Source: Rubrivivax sp. SCN 71-131
GTDB lineage: Bacteria > Pseudomonadota > Gammaproteobacteria > Burkholderiales > Burkholderiaceae_C
DNA length: 64,000 nt
NCBI GenBank assembly: GCA_001724995.1
Contig: MEFD01000013.1
Location: forward strand, 1-64,000
Reading direction: 5' to 3'
Of the stretch, positions 8,082-16,269 are shown one piece after another (positions within the stretch are counted from its first letter, which is position 1; each line of letters starts with the position of its first letter). Under the pieces are notes generated by a model. That model saw only the letters and a program-made list of their open reading frames with translations, had not been told where the DNA came from and did not search any database. The translations under genes and the position numbers were made by a program.

Positions 8082-10329
8082 GCGGCCCTCGCCGCGCCTG
8101 CTCGCCGCGGCGGCGCTGGCGCTGGCGCTGGCGCTGGCGCTGCTGCCTGCCCGCGGCGCGCTCGCCGCCGACGACGGCTGCGCGGCGCCGCAGGGGCCGC
8201 TGCAACTGCGCGTGCAGGCGCTGCAGGCGGCGCACGCGCAGGCCGGCGACGGCCTGGAGCGCGCGCGTCGCGCCGGCCGGCTCGGTGCCGCCTGGCTGGC
8301 GCTTGGCCGCGACGACGAGGCCGAACCGCTGCTGCGCGAGGCCGCGGCGGCGCCGCTGGCCGCGCCCGAGCGCGCCGCCGCGGCGATGGACCTGGGCAAC
8401 CTGCTCTACACGCGCGGCCAGGGCGCGGATGCGCGGGCGCACTGGGCCGCCGCCGCCGCGCTCATCCCCGCGGACGCCGAACTGCAGGCGCGCGCCGCGC
8501 TGAACGCGCTGCGGCTGCGCCCGGCCGCGGAGCGGCTGCCGGCGCTGCAGCAAGCCTTGCCGCAGGTGGCGGCCCTTGCCGATGCGGCGGCACGCGCGCG
8601 CCTTGCGCTGAACCTCGCGGCACAGGCTCAGGCCCTGGCGGGCGAAGGCGCGCAGGACGAAGCCGGCGCGCTGAGCTGGCGCGCGCTCGACTTCGGGCGC
8701 CAGCAGGCGCTGGCCGCCGGCGACGAGCGCCTCGCCGCCGAGGCCTTCGAAGGCCTGGCGGCGCTGTACGAGGCGCAGCAACGGCCGGCCGAGGCGCTGG
8801 CACTGGCCGAGCAAGGCATCGCGCACGCGCGGCGCGTCGACGCGCGCGAGCGGCTGATGACGCTGGAAGGCCGCAGCGCGCGGCTCAGTGCCGCGCTCGG
8901 CGACGACGCGCGCGCGCTGCGGGCCTACCGGCGCGCGGTGGAACACGCGCAGGCGGTGCGCAGCGACATCCCGGTGCGCTATCGCGACGGCCGCTCGTCC
9001 TTTCGCGAGACGCTGGCGCCGCTGTACCTCGGTCTCACCGACCAGCTGCTGCGCCGCGCCGACACGCAGCCGGCGGCCGAGCGCCAGGCGCTGCTGCGGC
9101 AGGCGCGCGACACGGTCGAGCTGACCAAGCAGACCGAGCTCGCCGACTACCTGCGCGAGCGCTGCAGCGTGGACGCCGCCACGCGCGCCGTCGCCGCGCC
9201 GCCACCGCCCGGCACCGCGATCTACTACCCGATCGTGCTGCCCGACCGCCTGGAGCTGCTGCTGCAGACGCCTGCCGGCCTCGAGCGCCGCAGCGTGGCC
9301 ATCGGCGAGGCGCGGCTGCGCGACGAGGTGCTGGCCTTCGTCGCCGCGCTGCGCGACGGCGAGCCGCTGCTGGCCCGCGCGCAGGCGCTGCACCGCACGC
9401 TGGTGGCGCCGCTCGAGACGCTGCTGGCGCAGGAGCGCATCGACACGCTGGTCGTCGTGCCCGACGGCGTGCTGCGCCTGCTGCCGCTGGCGGCCCTGCA
9501 CGACGGCCGCGGCTGGCTGCTGCAGCGCATGGCGGTGGCCACCGTGCCGGCGCTCAGCCTGACGGCCGCGCCGCGCAGCGGGCGCCGGCCGCTGCGCGCG
9601 CTGCTGGCCGGGCTCAGCGACCCCGGGCCGGTGATCGACAAGCTGCCAGCGGACGTCGTCGACGCCGTGCTCGAACCGGGCGCGCCGCCAGAGACCCCGG
9701 CGCGCGGCCCGGACGGCCCCGGCGCTGCACGCGGTGCGCCGCTGGACGCGCAGCAGCGCAGCGCGCTGCGCGAGGCGCTGGCGCTGCCCGGCGTGAAGGC
9801 GGAGATCGAGTCGCTGTCGACGATGCTGCCGGGCAAGGTGCTGCTGGATGGCGCGTTCACGCTGCAGGCGCTGCGCGAGCAGTTGCGCGACGAGGCCTAC
9901 CCGGTGGTGCACATCGCCTCGCACGGGCTCTTCGGCCACGACATCGATTCGACCTTCATCATGACCTACGACGAGCTGCTCACGCTCGACGGCCTGCAGG
10001 CGCTGCTGCAGGGCGCGCGCCCGCGCGACCAGGCTCTCGAGCTGCTCACCCTCTCCGCCTGCCAGACCGCCGAAGGCGACGACCGCGCGCCGCTGGGCAT
10101 GAGCGGCAGCGCCCTCAAGGCGCGCGCGCGCAGCGCGCTGGGCACCCTGTGGCCGGTGGCCGACGAGTCGGCGCGGCTCGTCATGGACGGCTTCTACCGG
10201 CGCCTGGCGCGCGGCGAACTCGCGCGCGTGCAGGCGCTGCGGCAGGCGCAGCTGGCGCTGCTGCAGCAGCGCGAGCACAGCCACCCCTTCCACTGGGCGC
10301 CCTTCATCCTCATCGGAGACTGGCAATGA
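8041..10329 (+). CDS. Secreted TPR-CHAT caspase-like protease
   Basis: A 762-aa protein with a signal peptide (hydrophobic core about 21-40, cleavage near ARGALA), then alpha-helical TPR-like repeats (about 50-390), then a CHAT domain (about 400-762). CHAT proteins belong to peptidase clan CD (caspase/separase). The catalytic pair is present: His628 in HIASHG and Cys674 in TLSACQTA, with the usual HPFHWAPFILIGDW C-terminus. The gene starts inside tpsB and its stop overlaps the tpsA start in ATGA, so translation is probably coupled. A periplasmic or surface protease in a two-partner-secretion operon could process TpsA or TpsB or be activated by them. This is inference from context only. Confidence 0.88.
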   Translation: MASISRCAGGRRSERPSPRLLAAAALALALALALLPARGALAADDGCAAPQGPLQLRVQALQAAHAQAGDGLERARRAGRLGAAWLALGRDDEAEPLLREAAAAPLAAPERAAAAMDLGNLLYTRGQGADARAHWAAAAALIPADAELQARAALNALRLRPAAERLPALQQALPQVAALADAAARARLALNLAAQAQALAGEGAQDEAGALSWRALDFGRQQALAAGDERLAAEAFEGLAALYEAQQRPAEALALAEQGIAHARRVDARERLMTLEGRSARLSAALGDDARALRAYRRAVEHAQAVRSDIPVRYRDGRSSFRETLAPLYLGLTDQLLRRADTQPAAERQALLRQARDTVELTKQTELADYLRERCSVDAATRAVAAPPPPGTAIYYPIVLPDRLELLLQTPAGLERRSVAIGEARLRDEVLAFVAALRDGEPLLARAQALHRTLVAPLETLLAQERIDTLVVVPDGVLRLLPLAALHDGRGWLLQRMAVATVPALSLTAAPRSGRRPLRALLAGLSDPGPVIDKLPADVVDAVLEPGAPPETPARGPDGPGAARGAPLDAQQRSALREALALPGVKAEIESLSTMLPGKVLLDGAFTLQALREQLRDEAYPVVHIASHGLFGHDIDSTFIMTYDELLTLDGLQALLQGARPRDQALELLTLSACQTAEGDDRAPLGMSGSALKARARSALGTLWPVADESARLVMDGFYRRLARGELARVQALRQAQLALLQQREHSHPFHWAPFILIGDWQ
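8113..8142 (+). repeat. Five tandem GCGCTG hexamers in the CHAT signal peptide
   Basis: Five perfect in-frame copies of GCGCTG encode (Ala-Leu)5, residues 25-34, the hydrophobic core of the signal peptide. Gain or loss of a unit would change the core by two residues without a frameshift. Confidence 0.85.
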
Positions 10330-13300
10330 GGCACACGCTGCAAACGCGGATCGCTCGCGCGGCGGTGGCCGCCGTGGCGGGGCTCGCCGCGCCCGCGCTG
10401 CTCGTCCTGGCGCCCGGGCCTGTGCGGGCGGCGGCGGCGACCGACGGCAGCGCCGGCGCGGTGCAGTCGCTCTCGGGCCACTTCACGGTGCCGCAGGCGC
10501 TGGGCACGGTGCGCGGCGCCAACCTGCTGCACAGCTTCGCGCGCTTTGGCCTCGACAAGGGCGAGGCGGCGACCTTCACCACGCAGGACCCGGGGCTGCG
10601 CCACGTCATCGCGCGCGTCACCGGCGGCCAGGCCAGCGTGCTCGAAGGGCCGCTGCAGCTGCAGGCCGCGGGCGGCGCGAGCCCCGACTTCTGGCTGCTC
10701 AACCCGAGCGGCGTGCTCGTCGGCGCGGGCGCGAGCTTCGACGTCCCGGGCGGGCTGCACCTGGGCGCGGCGAGCACGATCCGCTTCGCCGACGGCAGCC
10801 GCCTCGACGCCAGCGCCCGCGACGCCGGCAGCCTGAGCGTCGCCGCCCCCGAGGCCTTCGGCTTCCTGGGCGCGCCCGACGGCCCGCTGGTGGTGCGCGA
10901 CGCCGCGCTGCAGCCGGCCCTGGGCGCACCGCTCACGCTGGCCGGCGGCACGCTGCAGGTCGAGCGCGCGCGGCTCGCCACGCTCGCCGCGCCGCTGCAG
11001 CTGCAGGCGGCCGGGGCCCTCAACCTGGGCGCAGGGGCCGAGCTCTCGGCAAGCGGCCTGGGCCCCGGCGCGCGGCTGCAGCTCGAGGCGGCGCAGATGA
11101 CGGCCACGCAGGGCGCGATGGTCTCGGCCTGGAACTACGGCAGCGACGCCGGCTCGGGCCTGCAGGTCAACGTCCGCGGGGCCCTGGCGCTGGCCGAGGG
11201 CGCGACGCTGGCGAGCTACACCGTGGCCGACGGCATGGCCGGGCCGCTGCAGGTGAACGCCGGCTCGCTCACGCTCGCGGGGCGCGGTGCGTTGGGGCCG
11301 ACGGCGATTCTCGCCATCGGGCACTCGGCAGCGCCGGGCGCGGTGACGGTCCGCGTCGCCGACACGATCGAGTTGCGCGACGGCGCGGGCATCGGCTCGT
11401 CCAACCGCAGCCACGCCACGCCCGGTACGGTGTCGGTGCAGGCGCGGCGCATCGCGCTCGACGGCGAGGGCGCGGCGACGACGATCCACAGCCTCTCCAG
11501 CGGCAGCGGCGCGGCCGCCGACGTCGACGTGCAGGCCAGCGAGCAGCTCACGCTGCGCGATGGCGGCCAGGTCTTCGGCGCCACCCTCGGCGACGTCGAC
11601 GCCGGCAGCGTGCACGTGCGCAGCGCGCGCATCGACATGCAGGGTGGCAGCGGTGACGTCACCGGCATCTACGCCAATGCACTGGGCGCCGGGCGCGGCG
11701 GCGCGGTCACGATCGAGGTCGACGCGCTGACGCTGCGGGACGGCGCGCGCATCTCGACCTCGACCAACCACGCACTCGGCTCGGCCGGTCGCATCGCCAT
11801 CGACGCGGTGCAGCTGCGCATCGAGGGCCGCGGCCAGGCCACCGGCATCGACTCCTATGCCTACGGCGCCCACGGCGACGCCGGCCGCATCGAGCTGCAG
11901 GTGCGCGACGCGCTGACGCTGCAAAGCGGCGCCACGGTCGCCGCCGGCACCTTGGGCAGCGGCAGCCCCGGGCTCGTGAAGGTGCGCGCCGGCACGCTGC
12001 TCATCGACGGCCGCGGCGGCGGCGACGGCATCACCGCCATCGCCGGGGATGCGCTCTTCAGCGGTGCCGGCGCCGAGGTCGACGTGCAGGCCGCACGCAT
12101 CGAGATCCTGGAAGGCGGCGCCATCGCCACCTCGACGGCATCGGCGCGCGACGGCCAGCCGCTGCGCGTGGCCGCCGACACGCTGCGCATCGACGGCGGC
12201 GCGAACGCCGGCACCGCCACCGGCATCCTTGCCGACACCCAGGGCCGCGGCAACGCCGGCCCGCTGCGGCTCGAGGTCGGCGAGCTGCAGGTGCTCAACG
12301 AAGGCATGGTGTCGACGAGCACGATCGCCGCCGGCCAGGGTGGCACCCTCGAGGTGCACGCCGCGCGCGTGCTGCTCGCGGGCTCCGGCGGCCTGGTCTC
12401 GGTCGCCGCCGACCGGGGCGACGCCGGCCGCATCAGCGTCCAGGCCCGCGAGAGCGTCGAGCTGCGCCAGGGCGGCTACATCGTCACCAACAGCGGCGGC
12501 GCCGGCGCCTCGGGAGACATCGAGATCCGCACCCCCCGCTTCACCGCCGACGGCAGCGACGCCGCCAGCGGCCAGCGCAGCCGCGTCGCGAGCCGCGCCC
12601 TGCCCGATTCCTCGGGCCGCGCCGGGCGCATCACGCTCGTCGCCGCCGACGCCGTCCTGCTCGGGCCGCAAGCGCTGCTGAGCATCGCCAACGACGCGCA
12701 CACGCCCGCCGCCGAGCAGGGCGATTCGCGCATCCGCGTGCAGGGCGGCCGCATCGTGCTCGACGGCGCGCAGATCACCGCGGCGGCCGGCGCCGCCGCC
12801 GATGCCGGGGCGATCGAGCTGGCGAGCGCGGGAGCGATGCACCTGCGCAACGCCGGCTTGCACACCTCGGCGGCGAGCGGTCGCGGCGGGCCGATCACGC
12901 TCGACGCCGGCGGCGCGCTGGTGCTGCGCAACAGCCTGGTCACGACCTCGGTGCTGGCAAAGGACGGCGGCGACGGCGGCGACATCCGCATCACGACGCC
13001 GGCGCTGGCGCTGGCCTCGGGCTTCGTGCAGGCCAACACCGCCGCCGCGCGCGCCAGCGGCGGCGCGGTGACGATCGACGCCGCCGTCCTCGTGCCCGAC
13101 GGCAACCACGTCTTCGTCGGCGGCACGCGCATCGCCGAGTTCCGACCGCACGCACCGGGCCACAACGTCATCCAGGCCGCCGCGCCCGACGGCGTCGCCG
13201 GACGGCTGGAGGTGACGCGGCCCGAGCTCAACCTCTCGGGCAGCCTGGCCGCGCTGCTGGCGCAGCCGGTCGACTTCGGCCTGCTGCGCCCCGACATCTG

Positions 13301-13385
13301 CGACGCCGGCACCGACAGCAGCTTCACCATCCTCGGCCGCGGCGCCCTGCCCGCCCCGGCGAGCGCGCCGCTGCGCAGCCGCTGA
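10326..13385 (+). CDS. TpsA exoprotein with filamentous-haemagglutinin secretion domain
   Basis: This 1019-aa exoprotein has a signal peptide (about 1-36) and an N-terminal TPS secretion domain (about 37-180) with the hallmark LLNPSGVLVG (Asn126-Gly129). A long array of degenerate beta-helix repeats rich in GDAGRI, LRDGARI and GGxI motifs follows. The C-terminal stretch DICDAGTDSSFTILGRGALP resembles the Cys/SSF/GRG-LP tail I recall from cyanobacterial haemagglutinin-like exoproteins. The ATG at 10326 overlaps the CHAT stop. At about 1,000 residues it is short for an adhesin, so a surface enzyme, adhesin or cell-contact factor are all possible. It is the predicted cargo of the TpsB at 6456. 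Confidence 0.88.
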   Translation: MRHTLQTRIARAAVAAVAGLAAPALLVLAPGPVRAAAATDGSAGAVQSLSGHFTVPQALGTVRGANLLHSFARFGLDKGEAATFTTQDPGLRHVIARVTGGQASVLEGPLQLQAAGGASPDFWLLNPSGVLVGAGASFDVPGGLHLGAASTIRFADGSRLDASARDAGSLSVAAPEAFGFLGAPDGPLVVRDAALQPALGAPLTLAGGTLQVERARLATLAAPLQLQAAGALNLGAGAELSASGLGPGARLQLEAAQMTATQGAMVSAWNYGSDAGSGLQVNVRGALALAEGATLASYTVADGMAGPLQVNAGSLTLAGRGALGPTAILAIGHSAAPGAVTVRVADTIELRDGAGIGSSNRSHATPGTVSVQARRIALDGEGAATTIHSLSSGSGAAADVDVQASEQLTLRDGGQVFGATLGDVDAGSVHVRSARIDMQGGSGDVTGIYANALGAGRGGAVTIEVDALTLRDGARISTSTNHALGSAGRIAIDAVQLRIEGRGQATGIDSYAYGAHGDAGRIELQVRDALTLQSGATVAAGTLGSGSPGLVKVRAGTLLIDGRGGGDGITAIAGDALFSGAGAEVDVQAARIEILEGGAIATSTASARDGQPLRVAADTLRIDGGANAGTATGILADTQGRGNAGPLRLEVGELQVLNEGMVSTSTIAAGQGGTLEVHAARVLLAGSGGLVSVAADRGDAGRISVQARESVELRQGGYIVTNSGGAGASGDIEIRTPRFTADGSDAASGQRSRVASRALPDSSGRAGRITLVAADAVLLGPQALLSIANDAHTPAAEQGDSRIRVQGGRIVLDGAQITAAAGAAADAGAIELASAGAMHLRNAGLHTSAASGRGGPITLDAGGALVLRNSLVTTSVLAKDGGDGGDIRITTPALALASGFVQANTAAARASGGAVTIDAAVLVPDGNHVFVGGTRIAEFRPHAPGHNVIQAAAPDGVAGRLEVTRPELNLSGSLAALLAQPVDFGLLRPDICDAGTDSSFTILGRGALPAPASAPLRSR

Positions 13386-13403
13386 AGAAGCGGCCCGCGG
13401 CGC

Positions 13404-14711
13404 TCAGCCGACGATGGTTCCGCTCACGTCGCCCAGGCCGATGCGCACCGCACCGGGCTGCTGGCAATAGGCGCGCAGCGTCAGCGTGTCGCCGTCCTGC
13501 AGGAAGCTGCGCTGCTCGCCGCGGGCCAGCGCGAGCGGTTGGCGGCCGTTGGCCGACAACTCCATCAGCGAGCCGCGCCCGCCCTCGTCCGCGCCCGACA
13601 GCGTGCCGCTGCCCAGCAGGTCGCCGGCCTGCAGGTTGCAGCCGTTGCTGGCGTGGTGCGCGAGCATCTGCGCCCAGGTCCAGTAGGCGTCGGTGAGGTT
13701 CGATCGCGACAGCCGCAGCGCCGGCTGCCCGGCAGCGCGCATGGCCGCGGTCTGCAGCCAGGCCTCGAGCACCATGTCGATGGCGCCGGCGCGGCGGTTG
13801 AAGTCGCCGTCGAGGTAGGGAAGCGGCTGCGGGTCGCCCTCGGGGCGCGTGAACGGGCGGCGGAAGGGCGCCAGCGCCGCCATGGTGACGATCCACGGCG
13901 AGATCGAGGTCGCGAAGTTCTTGGCCAGAAAGGGCCCGAGCGGCTGGTACTCCCAGGCCTGGAGGTCGCGCGCCGACCAGTCGTTGAGCAGCACGAGGCC
14001 GAAGAGCGCCTCCTCGGCCGCGTCCATCGAGACCGGCTCGCCGAGCGCGTTGGCGCGGCCGACGAAGGCGCCGACTTCGAGCTCGTAGTCCAGCTTGGCG
14101 CAGGGCCCGAAGACCGGGGCCGGCGCGCCCGGCGCCATCGTCTGCCCCTGCGGGCGTCTGACCGCGCCGGAGAGCCCGATGCTGGAGGCGCGGCCGTGGT
14201 AGCCGATCGGCAGCCACTTGTAGTTGGGCAGCAGCGGGTTGTCCGGCCGGAACAGCTTGCCGATCGTGGTGGCGTGGTGGATGCCGCTGTAGAAGTCGGT
14301 GTAGTCGCCGATGCGGCACGGCAGCGCCATCTCGCAGGCCGGTTGCGGCAGCAGGCACAGCTCGAGAAAGGGCGCCTGCATGCTGTCCTCGGCGAGCGCC
14401 GCCGAGAGCGCCGCGCGCACGCGGCCCCAGGCCGGCGCGCCCAGCGCCATGAAGGCATTCAGGTCGCCGGCGGCCAGGGGTTCGAGCAGCGGCAGCACGT
14501 CGCCGCCCCAGGGCGACTGCTCGCGCGCCCGCCTCAGGTCCAGCACCTGGTCGCCGATGGCCACGCCGATGCGCCAGGGCTCGTCGCTGCCGGCACGGCG
14601 AAAGCGGCCGTAGGGCAGGTTCTGGATGGGGAAGTCGGTGGCGCCGTCGTTGGCGCTCTCGACCCAGCTGCGCAGCCTCGGGTCGTGGGTGGCATCGGTC
14701 AGCTTGCTCAT
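13404..14711 (-). CDS. fahA: Fumarylacetoacetase
   Basis: This 435-aa enzyme hydrolyses 4-fumarylacetoacetate to fumarate and acetoacetate, the last step of tyrosine/homogentisate degradation. The FAH N-terminal SH3-like domain is visible (about 1-110), followed by the catalytic domain with YTDFYSGIHHATTIGKLFRP and the metal-site segments ELEVGAFVG and NDWSARDLQAWEYQPLGPF. The length matches the family. ATG at 14711 was chosen because MSKLTDATHDPRLRSWVESA is the expected start; an upstream start adds 14 residues of low-complexity sequence. Homogentisate dioxygenase, its usual neighbour, is not in the window. The gene is convergent with tpsA, 18 bp apart. Confidence 0.95.
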   Translation of the reverse strand: MSKLTDATHDPRLRSWVESANDGATDFPIQNLPYGRFRRAGSDEPWRIGVAIGDQVLDLRRAREQSPWGGDVLPLLEPLAAGDLNAFMALGAPAWGRVRAALSAALAEDSMQAPFLELCLLPQPACEMALPCRIGDYTDFYSGIHHATTIGKLFRPDNPLLPNYKWLPIGYHGRASSIGLSGAVRRPQGQTMAPGAPAPVFGPCAKLDYELEVGAFVGRANALGEPVSMDAAEEALFGLVLLNDWSARDLQAWEYQPLGPFLAKNFATSISPWIVTMAALAPFRRPFTRPEGDPQPLPYLDGDFNRRAGAIDMVLEAWLQTAAMRAAGQPALRLSRSNLTDAYWTWAQMLAHHASNGCNLQAGDLLGSGTLSGADEGGRGSLMELSANGRQPLALARGEQRSFLQDGDTLTLRAYCQQPGAVRIGLGDVSGTIVG

Positions 14712-14878
14712 CGCGGCATTCTCGCGGTTCGGCCCCGGCCCGCGCGCGGGCAAGGGTGGCGACCCGCAGCACCTCGTGGCCGGTGGTCGCAGCGCTCGAC
14801 GATGCGCGACCCGGATGCGACACTCGGCAGCCGGGCCAAGGGCGGGCCCGCGGGCGCCACGGGGCGGCCGGCCCCGCC

Positions 14879-14907
14879 CTTGAAAGCCCGGCCGCGCGCC
14901 GGCATCT
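14879..14907 (+). promoter_or_regulatory. Sigma-32-like heat-shock promoter
   Basis: CTTGAAA (14879-14885) is a perfect match to the RpoH -35 element. After 14 bp comes CGGCATCT (14900-14907), matching 6 of 8 positions of CCCCATNT. Initiation would fall near 14914, just upstream of the GTG at 14933. The match is consistent with the chaperone and protease genes downstream. Confidence 0.6.
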
Positions 14908-14932
14908 ACGGGGGTCTGGGGGAAGGGTGATC

Positions 14933-15934
14933 GTGGAGTTCAAGGACTACTACCAGGTGCTCGGGGTTGCGCGCGACGCCAGCGCCGATCAGATCAAGAA
15001 GGCCTACCGCGGCCTGGCGCGCAAGTACCACCCCGACGTCAGCAAGGAGCCCGACGCCGCCGCGCGCATGAGCGAGGTCAACGAGGCGCACACCGTGCTC
15101 TCCGACCCCGAGAAGCGCGCCGCCTACGACGCCGTCGGCCAGGGCCGCCGCCAGGGCGAAGCCTTCACGCCGCCGCCGGGCTGGGACGCGGGCTTCGAGT
15201 TCAGTGGTCGCGGCTTCGACGCCGGCGGCCAGGACTTCAGCGACTTCTTCTCCGAACTCTTCGGCCAGGGCGCACGCGGCGCGCGCCCGCGCGGGCGTGG
15301 CCACGGCGCAGCGCGCGAGCACGGCACGCTGCGCGGCGAGGACCATCACGCCCGCGTGCTGCTCGAGCTGGAGGACGCCTGGCGCGGCGCCACGCGCCAG
15401 ATCGACCTGCGCGTGCCGCAGCTGCAGCCCGACGGCCGTGCACGCCTGGTCGAGCGCACGCTGGAGGTGCGCATCCCCGCGGGCGTCAAGCCCGGGCAGA
15501 TGATCCGCCTCGCCGGCCAGGGCGGCCCGGGCCTGGGCGGGGCGCCCGCGGGTGATCTCTTCCTCGAAGTGCAGTTGCGCCCGCACCCGCGCTGGCGCTT
15601 CGACGGCCGCACGCTGGTGGCCGAGCTGCCGGTGGCGCCATGGGAGGCGGCGCTGGGCGCCGTGCTGGCGCTGCCGCTGCCCGACGGTAGCACGATGAAG
15701 GTCCGCGTCCCCGCCGACGCGCAGGGCGGGCGCATCCTGCGCGTGCCCGGCAAGGGCTGGCCCGGCACGCCGCGCGGCGACCTCGAGCTCATCGTGCGCG
15801 TGGTGCTGCCCAGCGCCTGGGATCCGCGCGCCCGCGCGCTCTACGAGCGCATGGCCGCCGAGCTGACCGACTTCGACGCCCGCCGCGTGGCCGCCGCCGA
15901 GCGCGAGCGCACCGGCACGGAGGAAGCCCGATGA
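14933..15934 (+). CDS. cbpA: DnaJ-class co-chaperone CbpA
   Basis: A 333-aa J-domain protein of CbpA type. The J-domain covers residues 4-68 with HPD at 33-35, which stimulates DnaK ATPase. A Gly/Phe-rich linker (about 75-130) follows, then two DnaJ C-terminal substrate-binding beta-domains. The Cys-rich zinc-finger region of true DnaJ is absent, which separates CbpA from DnaJ. I use the GTG at 14933 (VEFKDYYQVLGV), 5 bp after GGGGGAAGGG; a GTG at 14927 is too close to that site. The stop overlaps the start of the cbpM-like gene, and the whole operon sits behind a sigma-32-like promoter. Confidence 0.92.
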   Translation: MEFKDYYQVLGVARDASADQIKKAYRGLARKYHPDVSKEPDAAARMSEVNEAHTVLSDPEKRAAYDAVGQGRRQGEAFTPPPGWDAGFEFSGRGFDAGGQDFSDFFSELFGQGARGARPRGRGHGAAREHGTLRGEDHHARVLLELEDAWRGATRQIDLRVPQLQPDGRARLVERTLEVRIPAGVKPGQMIRLAGQGGPGLGGAPAGDLFLEVQLRPHPRWRFDGRTLVAELPVAPWEAALGAVLALPLPDGSTMKVRVPADAQGGRILRVPGKGWPGTPRGDLELIVRVVLPSAWDPRARALYERMAAELTDFDARRVAAAERERTGTEEAR

Positions 15935-16269
15935 TGCGCCGCCCCCGCTCCCCGCTGCACGTCGAGGCCATGCTCGACGACCTCTGGCTGGACATGGACG
16001 CGCTGTGCCGCGCTGCCGGCGTCGATGCCGGCTGGGTGCGCATGCGCACCGCCGAAGGGCTGCTGCCGGCGCCGCCCCTGGGCGCACGCGACGAGGGCCG
16101 CTTCGACGCCGCGCTGCTGCGCCGCGTGCGCCGCATGGCGCTCCTCGAGCGCGACTTCGATGCCGTCCCCGAACTCGCGGCACTCGTCGCCGACATGGAG
16201 GCCGAGATCGAGCGCCTGCGCCGCCGCCTGGACGCGCTCGCGGGCCTGGGGTGGGACGAGCCGCGATGA
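15931..16269 (+). CDS. cbpM: CbpM-like chaperone modulator
   Basis: This 112-aa protein has a MerR-like helix-turn-helix fold: an N-terminal segment LDMDALCRAAGVDAGWVRM and a C-terminal coiled coil MEAEIERLRRRLDALAGL. In Escherichia coli, CbpM binds the CbpA J-domain and blocks its stimulation of DnaK. Its position directly after cbpA, with a 4-nt overlap, supports the same job here. It also overlaps ftsH by 4 nt. A DNA-binding MerR-like role cannot be excluded, but the context favours modulator. Confidence 0.8.
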   Translation: MMRRPRSPLHVEAMLDDLWLDMDALCRAAGVDAGWVRMRTAEGLLPAPPLGARDEGRFDAALLRRVRRMALLERDFDAVPELAALVADMEAEIERLRRRLDALAGLGWDEPR

